64,000 nucleotides of DNA from Ignavibacteriota bacterium (GCA_016708125.1 JADJGF010000001.1:1448001-1512000), one strand, 5' to 3'. Shown: positions 16,405 to 25,878, counted from the first letter of the stretch. The notes: generated by a model not told the origin, from the letters alone. Program-made: numbers and translations.

Positions 16405-17514
16405 ATGTTAGAATTTAAAAATATAATTACTTACATTTTTGCAATTGGTGCCGCACAAGCAGTTTTCTTGTTTTTCATTTTATGGAAGAAAAAAGAAAAC
16501 AACTTTGCAAATAAATTTTTAGCAATCACAATGATTGTTTTTGCCGTTGATCTTTCGGGAGGCGTTTTATTTCTGAGCGGTTATATAAAATATTTTCCAT
16601 GGTTTTTGGGATTAAACAATTCACTTCCTTATTTATACGGACCATTAATTTATCTTTACATAATTTTTCTAATTCACAAACAAGAAAAAATAGAAACAAA
16701 TAATTTTCTTCATTTTATTCCATTTCTCATTGTTCAGGTTTACGGAATATTTTTCTTTTATTTTGAAGGTTCGGAATATCAACTGAGTTTGATAGATTTT
16801 TCAAAAGAACCGCCTTGGCACATTGTTTTAGTTGGTACATTAATTCCATTCGTTGGATTGCTTTATTTGATTTTAACAGTAATTATAACACTAAAATATA
16901 ACAGAGTAATAAAAAACAAATTTTCCAACATTGAAAAAATTGATCTCAATTGGCTTTTATTTTTGGTTTATGGAACAGTTATAATTTGGCTTATTGTTTT
17001 TCTTTCATATTTGTTGGATGTAATTTATGGACAAGGATTTCAAGCAAATTTATTGATTTATATATCCATTTCAATTTTCTTATATACACTAGCCATAAAA
17101 AGTTATAAACAACCAGAAATTGAAACGATAAATTATGAAACAGAAACATATAAAAAATCCGGATTAACCGAAGACAAAGCCGATGAATATTTGAAGAATT
17201 TATTAGAAATTATGAAAGATGATAAACCACACCTAGATACAAAACTAAGTCTTAATAATCTTGCTGATAAAGTTGGAATTTCTTCACACAATCTTTCTGA
17301 AATTATAAATACAAAATTAGAACAGAATTTTTATGATTTTATAAATAGTTACAGAGTTGAAGAAGTGAAAAAATTAATTACTGAAGATAAAGAAGGAAAA
17401 TATAACTTGCTTGCACACGGATTTGAAGCGGGATTTTCATCTAAATCAGCATATTATTCTGCATTTAAAAAATTTACCGGAAAAACTCCTGCACAATTTA
17501 GAAATAATTTATAG
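16405..17514 (+). CDS. Membrane-bound AraC-family regulator (7TM N-terminus), first of a tandem pair
   Basis: 369 residues. Residues 1-235 contain about seven hydrophobic helices with motifs shared with its neighbour (PYLYGPLIYLYIIFLIHK, FLIVQVYGIFFFYFEGS). After a linker, residues about 265-369 form a double-HTH AraC domain: LSLNNLADKVGISSHNLSEI in HTH1 and GFEAGFSSKSAYYSAFKKFT in HTH2, ending GKTPAQFRNNL. A membrane sensor fused directly to a DNA-binding domain is common in Bacteroidota. The ligand is unknown. The next gene, 43 bases on, is a close paralogue. Confidence 0.88.
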   Translation: MLEFKNIITYIFAIGAAQAVFLFFILWKKKENNFANKFLAITMIVFAVDLSGGVLFLSGYIKYFPWFLGLNNSLPYLYGPLIYLYIIFLIHKQEKIETNNFLHFIPFLIVQVYGIFFFYFEGSEYQLSLIDFSKEPPWHIVLVGTLIPFVGLLYLILTVIITLKYNRVIKNKFSNIEKIDLNWLLFLVYGTVIIWLIVFLSYLLDVIYGQGFQANLLIYISISIFLYTLAIKSYKQPEIETINYETETYKKSGLTEDKADEYLKNLLEIMKDDKPHLDTKLSLNNLADKVGISSHNLSEIINTKLEQNFYDFINSYRVEEVKKLITEDKEGKYNLLAHGFEAGFSSKSAYYSAFKKFTGKTPAQFRNNL

Positions 17515-17557
17515 AAATTGAATTTATTTTAAACTTACATTAATTATTGAAATAAAT

Positions 17558-18682
17558 TTGAACACATTTTTTACATACGCATTTATTATAGGTTCCGCAC
17601 AAGGGTTTCTGCTCGCTTTTTTTTTGATAAGAAAAAAAGAGAATAAAACCGCTAATAGAATTTTGGCAGTAACAATGATAATCTTTTCATTGGATTTAAT
17701 TTTAAACTCTCTTGCTGTAACTGGTGAGATCAGAAAAACTCCAATTCTGATTGGGTTAATGCAGACATTTCCATATTTATATGGACCAGCACTTTATTTG
17801 TATGTTTGTTTTATTACACATGGAATTAAAAAGTTCAGCATAAAATATTTAATTCATTTTCTTCCGTTTTTATTAGTACAAATTTATGCAATATTCTTTT
17901 TCTATTTTGAACCGACATCATATCAACTGAATTTAGTTTATGTAGAAAATAAATTGCCTTGGCACGTTTTATTTATTTCATATTTAACCCCAATATATGG
18001 AGCGTATTATTTGGTTCGTGCAATTTATGAAGTTTATAAATTCAATAAAAAACTGAAAGAAAACTTTTCAAGTATTGATAAAAATAATTTATCTTGGATA
18101 AATTTTTTAATAACCGGTGCAGTTATTTTGTGGATTACAGCAATAAGTTTAACCACAATTCAATTAATATTTGATAATGAGTTTAAACCTGAGCTGGGAA
18201 GTTATTTAGCAATTTCAATTTTTATTTATGCAATTGCATATAAAAGTCTGCAGCAGCCCGAACTGAAAAACGAGACCCTCCAAAATGAATTTACAAAATC
18301 TGAAAATAGTGAGCCATACAGAAAAAGTGGATTAAAAGAAGACGAAGCGAATAAATATTTAAAACAGCTTTTAACAATTATGGATGAGCAGAAACCATTT
18401 AAAAATGAAAAACTAAGTTTACTTGATTTAGCGAGTTTGGTTGGAGTTTCAACACACAATCTTTCAGAAATTATTAATACAAAATTAGAACAAAATTTTT
18501 ATGACTTCGTAAATAGTTATAGAGTTGAAGAAGTAAAGAAATTAATTTCTAATGATAAAGAAGGAAAATACAATTTACTTGCTCACGGATTTGAAGCGGG
18601 ATTTTCATCTAAATCAGCATATTATTCAGCTTTTAAAAAATTTACTAATATGACTCCATCTCAGTTTCGCAGTAAATTGTAG
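17558..18682 (+). CDS. Membrane-bound AraC-family regulator, second of the tandem pair
   Basis: 374 residues, starting at TTG 17558 (no better ATG nearby; MNTFFTYAFIIGSAQGFLLA lines up with the first paralogue). It has the same seven-helix part and the same AraC domain. The stretch HNLSEIINTKLEQNFYDF is identical to that in the first gene, and the end GFEAGFSSKSAYYSAFKKFT as well, so the pair is a recent duplication in which the sensor halves have diverged more. The TAG stop lies inside a 28-base perfect palindrome that can terminate transcription. Confidence 0.87.
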   Translation: MNTFFTYAFIIGSAQGFLLAFFLIRKKENKTANRILAVTMIIFSLDLILNSLAVTGEIRKTPILIGLMQTFPYLYGPALYLYVCFITHGIKKFSIKYLIHFLPFLLVQIYAIFFFYFEPTSYQLNLVYVENKLPWHVLFISYLTPIYGAYYLVRAIYEVYKFNKKLKENFSSIDKNNLSWINFLITGAVILWITAISLTTIQLIFDNEFKPELGSYLAISIFIYAIAYKSLQQPELKNETLQNEFTKSENSEPYRKSGLKEDEANKYLKQLLTIMDEQKPFKNEKLSLLDLASLVGVSTHNLSEIINTKLEQNFYDFVNSYRVEEVKKLISNDKEGKYNLLAHGFEAGFSSKSAYYSAFKKFTNMTPSQFRSKL

Positions 18683-18706
18683 AGACGGGATATATCCCGT
18701 CTCTAC
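18679..18706. repeat. Perfect 28-bp palindrome of the GTAGAGACG family (likely bidirectional terminator)
   Basis: The outer arms GTAGAGACG...CGTCTCTAC flank an inner GGATATATCC; the whole is self-complementary. The stop codon of the AraC gene (18680-18682) is built from the repeat, and the convergent TonB receptor gene ends eight bases beyond. A second copy with the same arms and length is at 30983. Such elements are candidates for mobilisation by the RAYT protein at 21128. Confidence 0.85.
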
Positions 18707-18713
18707 GGTTGAA

Positions 18714-20996
18714 CTAAAATTTATAGTCTATTCCCAAAACAGGCATAGTGCTCCATTGATTTTGCGCAGTAACTTTTTTTGTTTGTTCATTCCAATCATA
18801 AAACGCAATATTTTCTCTGCCGTATGCATTCCAAACACTAAGATAAATTATTAAACTTGAACCGGAAAAATAAAATCTTTTATCAACTCTAATATTTAAC
18901 GAATGATAATCCGGTAATCTTTTTTCATTAATATTTTCCGTATCCCAAATTCCTCTGTTTAATTCTGCAGATTTTTCAATATCAAAAGGAGTATAAGGTG
19001 CACCGCCAGCGTAAATCCAGCGAAGTTTAAATTCCCATTCATCATTCGGAATGTAACCGCCTTCAATATTAAAATTAAAAACATTATCGTAAATTCTATC
19101 GCGCCAAGTATTTTCTAAATCTTTATATCTTGTTTTGGAATATGAAATACTTGTCATTCCGTAAAAATCCGAAGCTAATTTTTTCTGCATCATTATTTCA
19201 ATTCCGCGCGAAAAAGCTTCTCCTTTATCAACCAAATTTTCATGATTTAAAAATATTCCGTCAATCATTGATTGATCAAACAAAAACATATTCGGCTGAG
19301 TTGGATCAATTGGAAAATTTTTATAAGATTTGTAATAAGCTTCAACACTTAATTTTGTTGATTCGCCAAGCATTTTACTAATTCCAAATATTAGATGATT
19401 TGAAATCGGCGTTTTTAAATTTATAAATTCATCATTTTGAATGAGAAAATTTTCCGGAATTTCTTGAGTAAAAATTCCCGCACTTGCAGAAAGATTTATT
19501 CCATTATTTAAATTATATGAAATTGATAACCGCGGAGAAAAATTTAAATGATCGTTATACTCAAAAAAATCTGCTCTTACTCCGTATTCAAAATTTAAAT
19601 TTTCAGAAAATTTTAATTGATGCTGTGCAAAAATTGCGAATTTGGTTGTTCCAAACTTTTTATTAATATACAACCGTGGAGTTGGGTTTCCGTAATTGTC
19701 TTCCCAAGCTTCGTAAAGAACATCAAACTTGCTGAAATTATATTTTCCTTCAAAACCAAATTCGAATTTGTTAAAATTATTCTGCTTGAAATAATTAACA
19801 TTTCTTATGCGAATATTATTTTCCGCAGAATTATTTGTGAATAAATGATTTTTAGATTTTGTTTCCGAATAATCTCTTTTGTAACCAAAATAAGTGTGCG
19901 AAATAGAAGTATTTGAATAACCGCTTTTTCCCCAAACAAATTGCCAGTTCAATCCGGCTGAGTTTGTAACTCCATCCGTTTTTCCGTAAACGTTTGTTAA
20001 ATCTGTGCCGAGCGCATTTTCATATTCCAAATTAATTTGATCCCAAGAAAAAACATCAAGCAAAGTGAGCTTATTTTTTTCATTTAAATTATAAACAATT
20101 TTTGTCTGCGCATCTCCGTAATGGGGAATTGCTCCGCCGGTTTCACTTTCATCAATTATCAAATCCAAATAAGAAATGCTTCCGGAAAACAAGTAAGAGC
20201 CTTTATCAAAAATAGGTCCTTCAATTCCTCCGCCAATTCCTTGCATACTTAAATTTAATTGCGATTGAATTTTATCCTTTGCGCCTTCGCGAAATCTGAT
20301 TTCCATAATTGAAGAAAGTTTATCTCCGTAAATTGGAGAAAATCCACCCGAGTAAAAATTTACATCTTCAATAAAATCAACATTTAAAATTCCTATTGGT
20401 CCATCGGAAGAACCTTCAACGGGAAAATGATTTATGTTGGGAATTTCAATATTATCTATAAAAAAACTATTTTCTATTGGACTTCCGCCGCGGACAATTA
20501 AGCTGTTTCGCGAATCGTTAACTTTTGCAAGTGATGGTAAACCATAAATTATTCTGCTTACATCTCCGGCAGAACCGGGCGCACGTCGAATTTCTTCCGA
20601 AGAAAAATTTACAGTTCCGATTGGTTTATTTTCAACTTCTGTAAAAAACCCGCTTTCCACAACAACATTTTCCAATTCAATAGTTGAAGAAAACATTTCT
20701 ATATTTAAATAAGTTGTCCTATCGGAACGAATTATGACATCGGTTTTTGTAATTTTTTTGTAACCAACGTAAGTGAAATTAATTGTATAAGTTCCAACGG
20801 GAAGATTAGAGATTTTATATTTTCCATCAATATTTGTTATGGTACCAATTTCATTTTCTTGTATAAAAATATTTACACCAATTAATTTGGATTTGTTGCT
20901 TTGATCAAGAACAGTTCCTTCCAAATTTCCGGTAGGTTTATTTTGTGCCGAGATTGAAATTGAAATAAAAAAAATCAGAAAAAGTAATTTGTACAT
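18714..20996 (-). CDS. TonB-dependent receptor with CarboxypepD_reg-like N-terminus
   Basis: 760 residues. A signal peptide (MYKLLFLIFFISISISAQ) precedes a CarboxypepD_reg-like beta-sandwich (about 22-105: GNLEGTVLDQSNKSKLIGVN, GKYKISNLPVGTYTINFTYV). The plug follows (VENKPIGTVNFSSEEIRRAP, SLIVRGGSPIENSFFIDNI) and then a beta-barrel to a terminal aromatic (VLGIDYKF). It would import a substrate across the outer membrane with TonB energy. No SusD-like partner is adjacent, so a glycan or a metal chelate is equally possible. The gene is alone in its operon. Confidence 0.9.
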   Translation of the reverse strand: MYKLLFLIFFISISISAQNKPTGNLEGTVLDQSNKSKLIGVNIFIQENEIGTITNIDGKYKISNLPVGTYTINFTYVGYKKITKTDVIIRSDRTTYLNIEMFSSTIELENVVVESGFFTEVENKPIGTVNFSSEEIRRAPGSAGDVSRIIYGLPSLAKVNDSRNSLIVRGGSPIENSFFIDNIEIPNINHFPVEGSSDGPIGILNVDFIEDVNFYSGGFSPIYGDKLSSIMEIRFREGAKDKIQSQLNLSMQGIGGGIEGPIFDKGSYLFSGSISYLDLIIDESETGGAIPHYGDAQTKIVYNLNEKNKLTLLDVFSWDQINLEYENALGTDLTNVYGKTDGVTNSAGLNWQFVWGKSGYSNTSISHTYFGYKRDYSETKSKNHLFTNNSAENNIRIRNVNYFKQNNFNKFEFGFEGKYNFSKFDVLYEAWEDNYGNPTPRLYINKKFGTTKFAIFAQHQLKFSENLNFEYGVRADFFEYNDHLNFSPRLSISYNLNNGINLSASAGIFTQEIPENFLIQNDEFINLKTPISNHLIFGISKMLGESTKLSVEAYYKSYKNFPIDPTQPNMFLFDQSMIDGIFLNHENLVDKGEAFSRGIEIMMQKKLASDFYGMTSISYSKTRYKDLENTWRDRIYDNVFNFNIEGGYIPNDEWEFKLRWIYAGGAPYTPFDIEKSAELNRGIWDTENINEKRLPDYHSLNIRVDKRFYFSGSSLIIYLSVWNAYGRENIAFYDWNEQTKKVTAQNQWSTMPVLGIDYKF

Positions 20997-21127
20997 TTTT
21001 GCCTCAGAATTATTGAAAAATTTTTTGAAGCAAACTTATAATTTGTGAAAAACAAAATCGGCTTTTTCAAAGGGATAGGACGTGAAATTACTAATTTTTA
21101 AGTTCTGATTGATGGGAAAGGACGAAA

Positions 21128-21658
21128 CTAATTAAAATTTGGAATTTTCCATTTTAGCGTATTGTATTTTATATATTTTCTAATATTATATAATTCATTT
21201 TCGTTACGAATTATTCTATCGTAAAATGATTTTTGCCATTTAAAATTCTTTAAATTGGTTTTACGAATTTCAATTGTGCAAACTCTTTTAAATTGTTGAA
21301 TTACTTTTGAAAGAAGCATTTTTGTTCGGTCATCACTATTTGTAGGGAACGCAAATTTTGCGTTCCCGTTAATAATATTTTGGGATGCAAGATTTGCATC
21401 CCCTACGTTAATGATTATTATTCCATGAATATGATTGGGCATAATTATAAATTCATCAATTTCTATTAAGCCATAAATTTTAGGTATATTTTTCCAGAAC
21501 CGTTCAACTAAATCACCTAATAAATTTAAAATTACTTTTTCATTTTCAACTTTTTCCAAAACACAATTCATGTTTTCAACACAAATCGTAACAAAATAAT
21601 AACCCGGAGTAGAATAATCATAAAGTTTATATCGATTAGCTTTTCTACTTTTTATCAT
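21128..21658 (-). CDS. REP-associated tyrosine transposase (RAYT)
   Basis: 176 residues. The opening PGYYFVTICVENMNCVLEK, the HUH-type motif MPNHIHGIIII (about 73-83) and the helix with YNIRKYIKYN holding the catalytic Tyr define a single-domain Y1 transposase of the TnpA-REP class. These proteins handle REP/BIME palindromes. Between the HUH motif and the next helix the coding DNA contains a compound palindrome (21342-21406) read as VGDANLASQNIINGNAKFAF, so the gene carries its own kind of repeat. The frame is intact and the catalytic residues are present. Confidence 0.88.
   Translation of the reverse strand: MIKSRKANRYKLYDYSTPGYYFVTICVENMNCVLEKVENEKVILNLLGDLVERFWKNIPKIYGLIEIDEFIIMPNHIHGIIIINVGDANLASQNIINGNAKFAFPTNSDDRTKMLLSKVIQQFKRVCTIEIRKTNLKNFKWQKSFYDRIIRNENELYNIRKYIKYNTLKWKIPNFN
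21342..21406. repeat. Compound palindrome inside the RAYT coding sequence
   Basis: Two hairpins sit side by side: GGGAACGCAA...TTGCGTTCCC (21345-21367) and GGGATGCAAGATTTGCATCC (from 21382). An outer inverted repeat GTAGGG (21342-21347) / CCCTAC (21401-21406) encloses both. This is the BIME architecture, two head-to-head palindromes, but within a protein-coding gene. Confidence 0.8.
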
Positions 21659-21672
21659 AAAATAAATATTTT

Positions 21673-22164
21673 TTACGTTAACTTTATCAAATTCCTCAAC
21701 TGAAATTCATGTCGAATTGGATGCATAACTGCGTGTTCAAGCATTGCATCAATACAATATTCAACTCCCCAGCGTGATTTAAATGTCGGGGAGTGAAAGT
21801 TTTCTTCTTCAATTTCAATTAATGGCAAACGCCATCTTCCAAATAAATTTAATAAATATTGTTCTGCATTTTTTTCAATATTATTTATTTCCGGTGGATT
21901 GTTTATTTCCGGATCAGGTAAATTTAATTTTTCACAAATCCACGTCATATAACCACGCGCAGAACGCAAAACATGAAACAATAAAGTTTCCAACGATTGA
22001 TAATCCGGATCATCGGTTTTTGGTAATTCTACATTTAATTTTTTTGCTTCTTGCCAAGTTTTTAGAAAATTTGTTAAATGTTTTTCGTGCAATAAAACAA
22101 GTGAACGCGCACCGTTGTATTTATATTTTGGAATTTCATTATGATTCATTTTTTTACTTTTCAT
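21673..22164 (-). CDS. DinB-superfamily protein
   Basis: 163 residues forming a four-helix bundle pattern: YNGARSLVLLHEKHLTNFLK, LETLLFHVLRSARGYMTWIC, LLNLFGRWRLPLIEI and CIDAMLEHAVMHPIRHEFQL. The histidines in FHVL and in EHAVMHPIRH fit the metal-binding trio of DinB/YfiT proteins, thought to be thiol-dependent transferases or hydrolases. The frame overlaps the end of the SMP-30 gene by 11 bases; a start at the sixth codon (ATG 22149) would remove the overlap. Likely co-transcribed with SMP-30. The reaction is unknown. Confidence 0.75.
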   Translation of the reverse strand: MKSKKMNHNEIPKYKYNGARSLVLLHEKHLTNFLKTWQEAKKLNVELPKTDDPDYQSLETLLFHVLRSARGYMTWICEKLNLPDPEINNPPEINNIEKNAEQYLLNLFGRWRLPLIEIEEENFHSPTFKSRWGVEYCIDAMLEHAVMHPIRHEFQLRNLIKLT

Positions 22165-23020
22165 AAGTTGTTAATTTTGAGCGATATTTATAAACGGCGT
22201 TTCCCGAAGTGATGTATAAAGTTTTTCCGTCTTCATCACCAAAAGCGCAGTTTGTGGTTTGTCCGGGAACTTCAAAAGATTCTAATAAAGTTCCGTTACT
22301 TTCGTAAATCCAAATTCCTTTTGTTGCGGCAATAAACAATCTTCCGTTTTTATCAACCTTCATTCCATCGCCAAATCCATCCGGCTGCATATTTGCAAAA
22401 AGTCTTTTATTTGTAATTGTTGAATCTTTTACATCCCAAACGTAAACTTCATTACTTCCCGAGTTTGTAACGTATAAAAGTTTTTCATCGGGCGAAAACG
22501 CAATACCATTCGGGCGATGAAGCGAATTATCCAATAATTTTAATTTTCCGTTTTTTGATAATCTAAATATTCCATAATAACCCAATTCTTCTTCTTCGGA
22601 TTTAATTCCATAAGGAGGATCGGTAAAGAAAATAGAACCATCGGATTTTACGGCGAGATCATTTGGTGAATTTAATTTGTTTCCGTAAAAATTATCTGCG
22701 AGAGAAATTTCTTTTCCATCGTTTAATAATTTTGCCATTCTTCTTTTTCCATGCTGAGCTAAAATTAAATTTCCATCTTTGCAAATAGCTAATCCGTTTG
22801 AATTTCCCGAAGGATCAAGAAAAGTTGAAAGTCCGTCTTTCTCATTCCATTTATAAATTTTGTTTGCCGGAATATCACTAAATAGAATTGCGCCGTCTTT
22901 CCAAACGGGACCTTCGGTAAATTGAAATCCTTCCGCAACTTTTTCAATTTGAGAAAATAATAATTGAGATGAAACGAGAATTAATATTGCAATTAAAAAA
23001 GAAAATTTTTGATTATTCAT
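22154..23020 (-). CDS. Secreted SMP-30/gluconolactonase-like protein
   Basis: 288 residues with a signal peptide (MNNQKFSFLIAILILVSSQL, then LFSQ). The six-bladed propeller of the SMP-30/LRE family is marked by AEGFQFTEGPVWKDG at the start, GNSNGLAICKDGNLILAQHG, KLNSPNDLAVKSDGSIFFTD, PPYG, HRPNGIAFSPDEKLLYVTN and CAFGDEDGKTLYIT. Members hydrolyse sugar lactones using a divalent metal held by Glu, Asn and Asp; E of TEGP, the N of PND and the later N/D are present. It would act in the periplasm or outside. The DinB gene overlaps its end. Confidence 0.88.
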   Translation of the reverse strand: MNNQKFSFLIAILILVSSQLLFSQIEKVAEGFQFTEGPVWKDGAILFSDIPANKIYKWNEKDGLSTFLDPSGNSNGLAICKDGNLILAQHGKRRMAKLLNDGKEISLADNFYGNKLNSPNDLAVKSDGSIFFTDPPYGIKSEEEELGYYGIFRLSKNGKLKLLDNSLHRPNGIAFSPDEKLLYVTNSGSNEVYVWDVKDSTITNKRLFANMQPDGFGDGMKVDKNGRLFIAATKGIWIYESNGTLLESFEVPGQTTNCAFGDEDGKTLYITSGNAVYKYRSKLTTYEK

Positions 23021-23135
23021 TGTTAATTTTCCCTTATTATTTTTATAAATTCAATTTGTGATATTAATAAATTTTTATCGCGCATAAGTAAATTTATTAT
23101 TTCAAACTTGTTTACTAATATAAATTAAAATATAT

Positions 23136-23486
23136 ATGAAGAAAATACAAAAACTTGTTTTGCCCCTTCTGGTAATTATAATAATTGCAATTTTATATTT
23201 CAGTTATTTTGCTTCAAGCGATGAACTTGGGGATTTTACCAGATTTGAACCAAACAGTAATGCATCGCTTCCAATAATTGTAAAACTTGTAAAAGAAAAA
23301 GGCGTTCAAAGAACACAAGACGGGACTTATGTTTTTTATGTAGTTGATAAAAACAATAAAGAAGTTTTTGTGAGCGGATTAGAAAATCTTCCGCCGGGAA
23401 TGGACGACTCGAAAACAATGGTAATTACCGGACATATGTCGGGGAAAGATGGATTTCACGCACATGGAATTGAGTTAAGAAATTAA
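23136..23486 (+). CDS. Membrane-anchored OB-fold protein, CcmE-like without heme motif
   Basis: 116 residues. One N-terminal membrane helix (LVLPLLVIIIIAILYFSYFA) is followed by a small beta-rich domain (GVQRTQDGTYVFYVVDKN, EVFVSGLENLPPGMDDS, TMVITGHMSGKDGFHAHGIE). This layout matches the CcmE-type OB fold that carries heme to apocytochromes c. However, the heme-binding His in the KHDExY motif lies beyond the point where this protein ends, so it is either a CcmE relative with another role or a different OB-fold protein. It stands alone on the plus strand between two minus-strand genes. Confidence 0.5.
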   Translation: MKKIQKLVLPLLVIIIIAILYFSYFASSDELGDFTRFEPNSNASLPIIVKLVKEKGVQRTQDGTYVFYVVDKNNKEVFVSGLENLPPGMDDSKTMVITGHMSGKDGFHAHGIELRN

Positions 23487-23526
23487 GTATAAAATAGATT
23501 TACCAATTATGTATTAAAAATAATAA

Positions 23527-25878
23527 TTAAAATTTTGGATTTAGAAATTTACTCAATCCAAGACGAAAAACAGTCTCGTTATATTTGTTATAAGCAATAT
23601 TGAAATTTAGAACTCCCAAAATACCCGAAATTCCAGCATAAATTTCCCAGTAAAATTTATTTGTATTTTTATTCCATAGATTTAATGCACTTACTCCATT
23701 TACAAACTCAAAATTCCATGCTACCGGGAAATAAATTCCCAGCATATCAAAAAACGTTTTTCTCCAATTGTGTTCTAAATGAATTGCCAAACTTTTATCA
23801 CCGGTTAATTGATAAGGCATAAGACTTTTAAAAGTTCCAAAAGGAGATAAAAAAGCTATTGAAGTCTGTGGAGTATATAAATGTTGAATATCATACTTTC
23901 CCAAAATTGCAGAGCCTTCTATAAAAACGCCAAGATAGGGAGAGAAGAACAATTCATCAAAAAAAGTATCAAAATAAAATTGATAAGCAGTAAAAAGACT
24001 GAGATAATTAAAACTACTTCCAAAATATTTATTGGAAAATTCGAATTCAGAGATAAACCCATCTTCTGCTATAAAACTAATTTCAAAAGGAGATTTTTTA
24101 CTTTGAAGATTAAGGAAGATTCTACTATCTATTCCATCTTTAATTTCTGGATTAATTCTATTGATAGTTCTTAAATTAAACAAACTGTAATATTTTTTAT
24201 ATTCAAGCGATTTTTGGTTTTCGTAAGTATAACCAAATTGTAAGTTAATATTTTTATTGATTTTTTTATCAAATCCAAATTTGCCAGAAATTGAATGGAA
24301 ATAGTTAAATTGATCTTCAAATCCAATTGAAACGCCTATGCTATTCCATAAATCAGAGTAAAAACGAAACTTACTAAATGGAACGGAACCATAATTTCCT
24401 GTAAGCTCAATACCGTCTAAAAAATTATTTTTTAATGGGAAATATGATGAAATGTGTGTGTCAACTGCTTTTCTGGCAAATGAGTATAAGATATTTCCGG
24501 ACAAGCTAATTAAGGTACCAGAACTTTTAGTTGAATACTTTAATCCCAGAGCAATGCCATCAACCCTGTTATTTTTAAAGTTAATGTATTTGAAAATTTT
24601 CCCAAAATTGAAACCATTGTCTTGGGAATTATTTTCTTTAAAATCAACATTTTTAAAATATTCTCCGCCAATACCGCCTAATTTGAGAGACGAAACAATT
24701 TCTTTATTACTATCAATATTTTTAATAGCTTCTTTTTCAATATTAGAAACCGGGAATAGTCTGATAGAATCCATAATATCAAAATTGATTACTGTTGGTG
24801 TTTTGTTAAATGAAGTGTCGTCAAGTCGATTTATATTCGTTAAATAAGGATCACTATTTTCTAAATTTATTTTGTGGTTATTCATTACTTTCACAAAAGA
24901 TGTAATTGCACTATCAAGAATGAACAAATAATTATAATTGAAATTAGTTTCCATTGTTGAACTATAAAATATAGGCAACCAATAATTATCAATTTTTTCA
25001 ATATTTTGTATTACTGAGAGTTTAACATTTGTATAAGGTATAAAATTTCTATTTTCAAGTGTAAGATTTAACCCAGCCAACGCATAACTGGAATCATCAA
25101 TTAGAAGTTCACCGCTAAAAGTTGGTCTAATTTTAGAATAAGGAATAACTTTTATTTGATAAAAAGTTCTTGATTTATTTTGCTTAATTCCCAATAGTTC
25201 GTAATCATAATAGTCAAAGGCAAATTGAGAGATAGGAAGGTGAAAAACAAACTTGCCAAGAATTAATGAATCGTTAGAAAAGTCAATTATTTTATTTTCA
25301 AAAAAATCCAGATCAAAAGTTTTAAAAGTTGTTTTGGAAATATTTTCCGTACTTGTAATTTTCGTTTTGTATTCTTTTATCTCACTACGAATCGCATTAA
25401 ATCCTTCTCCAACATCTTCCTCTAAGAAAACAATATCGTTTCCCGAAAGCAATTTATTTTTTGAGTAAAAATTATAAAAGTAATTCTTCAATCCCTTTTT
25501 ATTTTTTGCTTTGTTTTCAATTGCTTTTCTAATAATGGAATATGCAGGATTTTCATCAGCATTTACCAAAACTTCCGGTAAATTAATTACACTTGGAGTC
25601 AATTCTATATTTAATGAATTTTCATAAGGTATTGATACTTTAATTTGTTTTGAATTGTAACCAATACAACTTATTTGAAGAACGTGAATTCCCTTCTGTA
25701 AAACAATTTTAAATTCTCCAACTTCATCAGAACTTGTTCCATATTTCGTTCCGAGCAGCCCAATGTTTACATAAGGAATTTTTTTGCTTGTTTTAATATC
25801 AGTAATTATTCCGGAAAGATTAAAAGATTGAGCTTGAATAACTGAAAATATCAACAAAAAAATAATGGCAAGTTTCAT
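23527..25878 (-). CDS. DUF5686 outer-membrane protein with CarboxypepD_reg-like domain
   Basis: 783 residues from ATG 25878 (MKLAIIFLLIFSVIQAQS is a clean signal peptide; the frame can be extended to a TTG at 25893, which is less likely). Residues about 18-100 are a CarboxypepD_reg-like sandwich (GIITDIKTSKKIPYVNIGLL, SSDEVGEFKI). NPAYSIIRKAIENKAKNKKG starts the DUF5686 region, followed by many alternating strands that end in a barrel-like FRLGLSKFLNPKF. The family is common in Bacteroidota, probably an outer-membrane barrel; its role is unknown. It has its own promoter region. Confidence 0.85.
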   Translation of the reverse strand: MKLAIIFLLIFSVIQAQSFNLSGIITDIKTSKKIPYVNIGLLGTKYGTSSDEVGEFKIVLQKGIHVLQISCIGYNSKQIKVSIPYENSLNIELTPSVINLPEVLVNADENPAYSIIRKAIENKAKNKKGLKNYFYNFYSKNKLLSGNDIVFLEEDVGEGFNAIRSEIKEYKTKITSTENISKTTFKTFDLDFFENKIIDFSNDSLILGKFVFHLPISQFAFDYYDYELLGIKQNKSRTFYQIKVIPYSKIRPTFSGELLIDDSSYALAGLNLTLENRNFIPYTNVKLSVIQNIEKIDNYWLPIFYSSTMETNFNYNYLFILDSAITSFVKVMNNHKINLENSDPYLTNINRLDDTSFNKTPTVINFDIMDSIRLFPVSNIEKEAIKNIDSNKEIVSSLKLGGIGGEYFKNVDFKENNSQDNGFNFGKIFKYINFKNNRVDGIALGLKYSTKSSGTLISLSGNILYSFARKAVDTHISSYFPLKNNFLDGIELTGNYGSVPFSKFRFYSDLWNSIGVSIGFEDQFNYFHSISGKFGFDKKINKNINLQFGYTYENQKSLEYKKYYSLFNLRTINRINPEIKDGIDSRIFLNLQSKKSPFEISFIAEDGFISEFEFSNKYFGSSFNYLSLFTAYQFYFDTFFDELFFSPYLGVFIEGSAILGKYDIQHLYTPQTSIAFLSPFGTFKSLMPYQLTGDKSLAIHLEHNWRKTFFDMLGIYFPVAWNFEFVNGVSALNLWNKNTNKFYWEIYAGISGILGVLNFNIAYNKYNETVFRLGLSKFLNPKF

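Noticed and set aside
21001..21127. Possible cobalamin riboswitch before the TonB receptor
   Set aside because: The leader is short and AT-rich and lacks the conserved B12-box; nothing supports a riboswitch.
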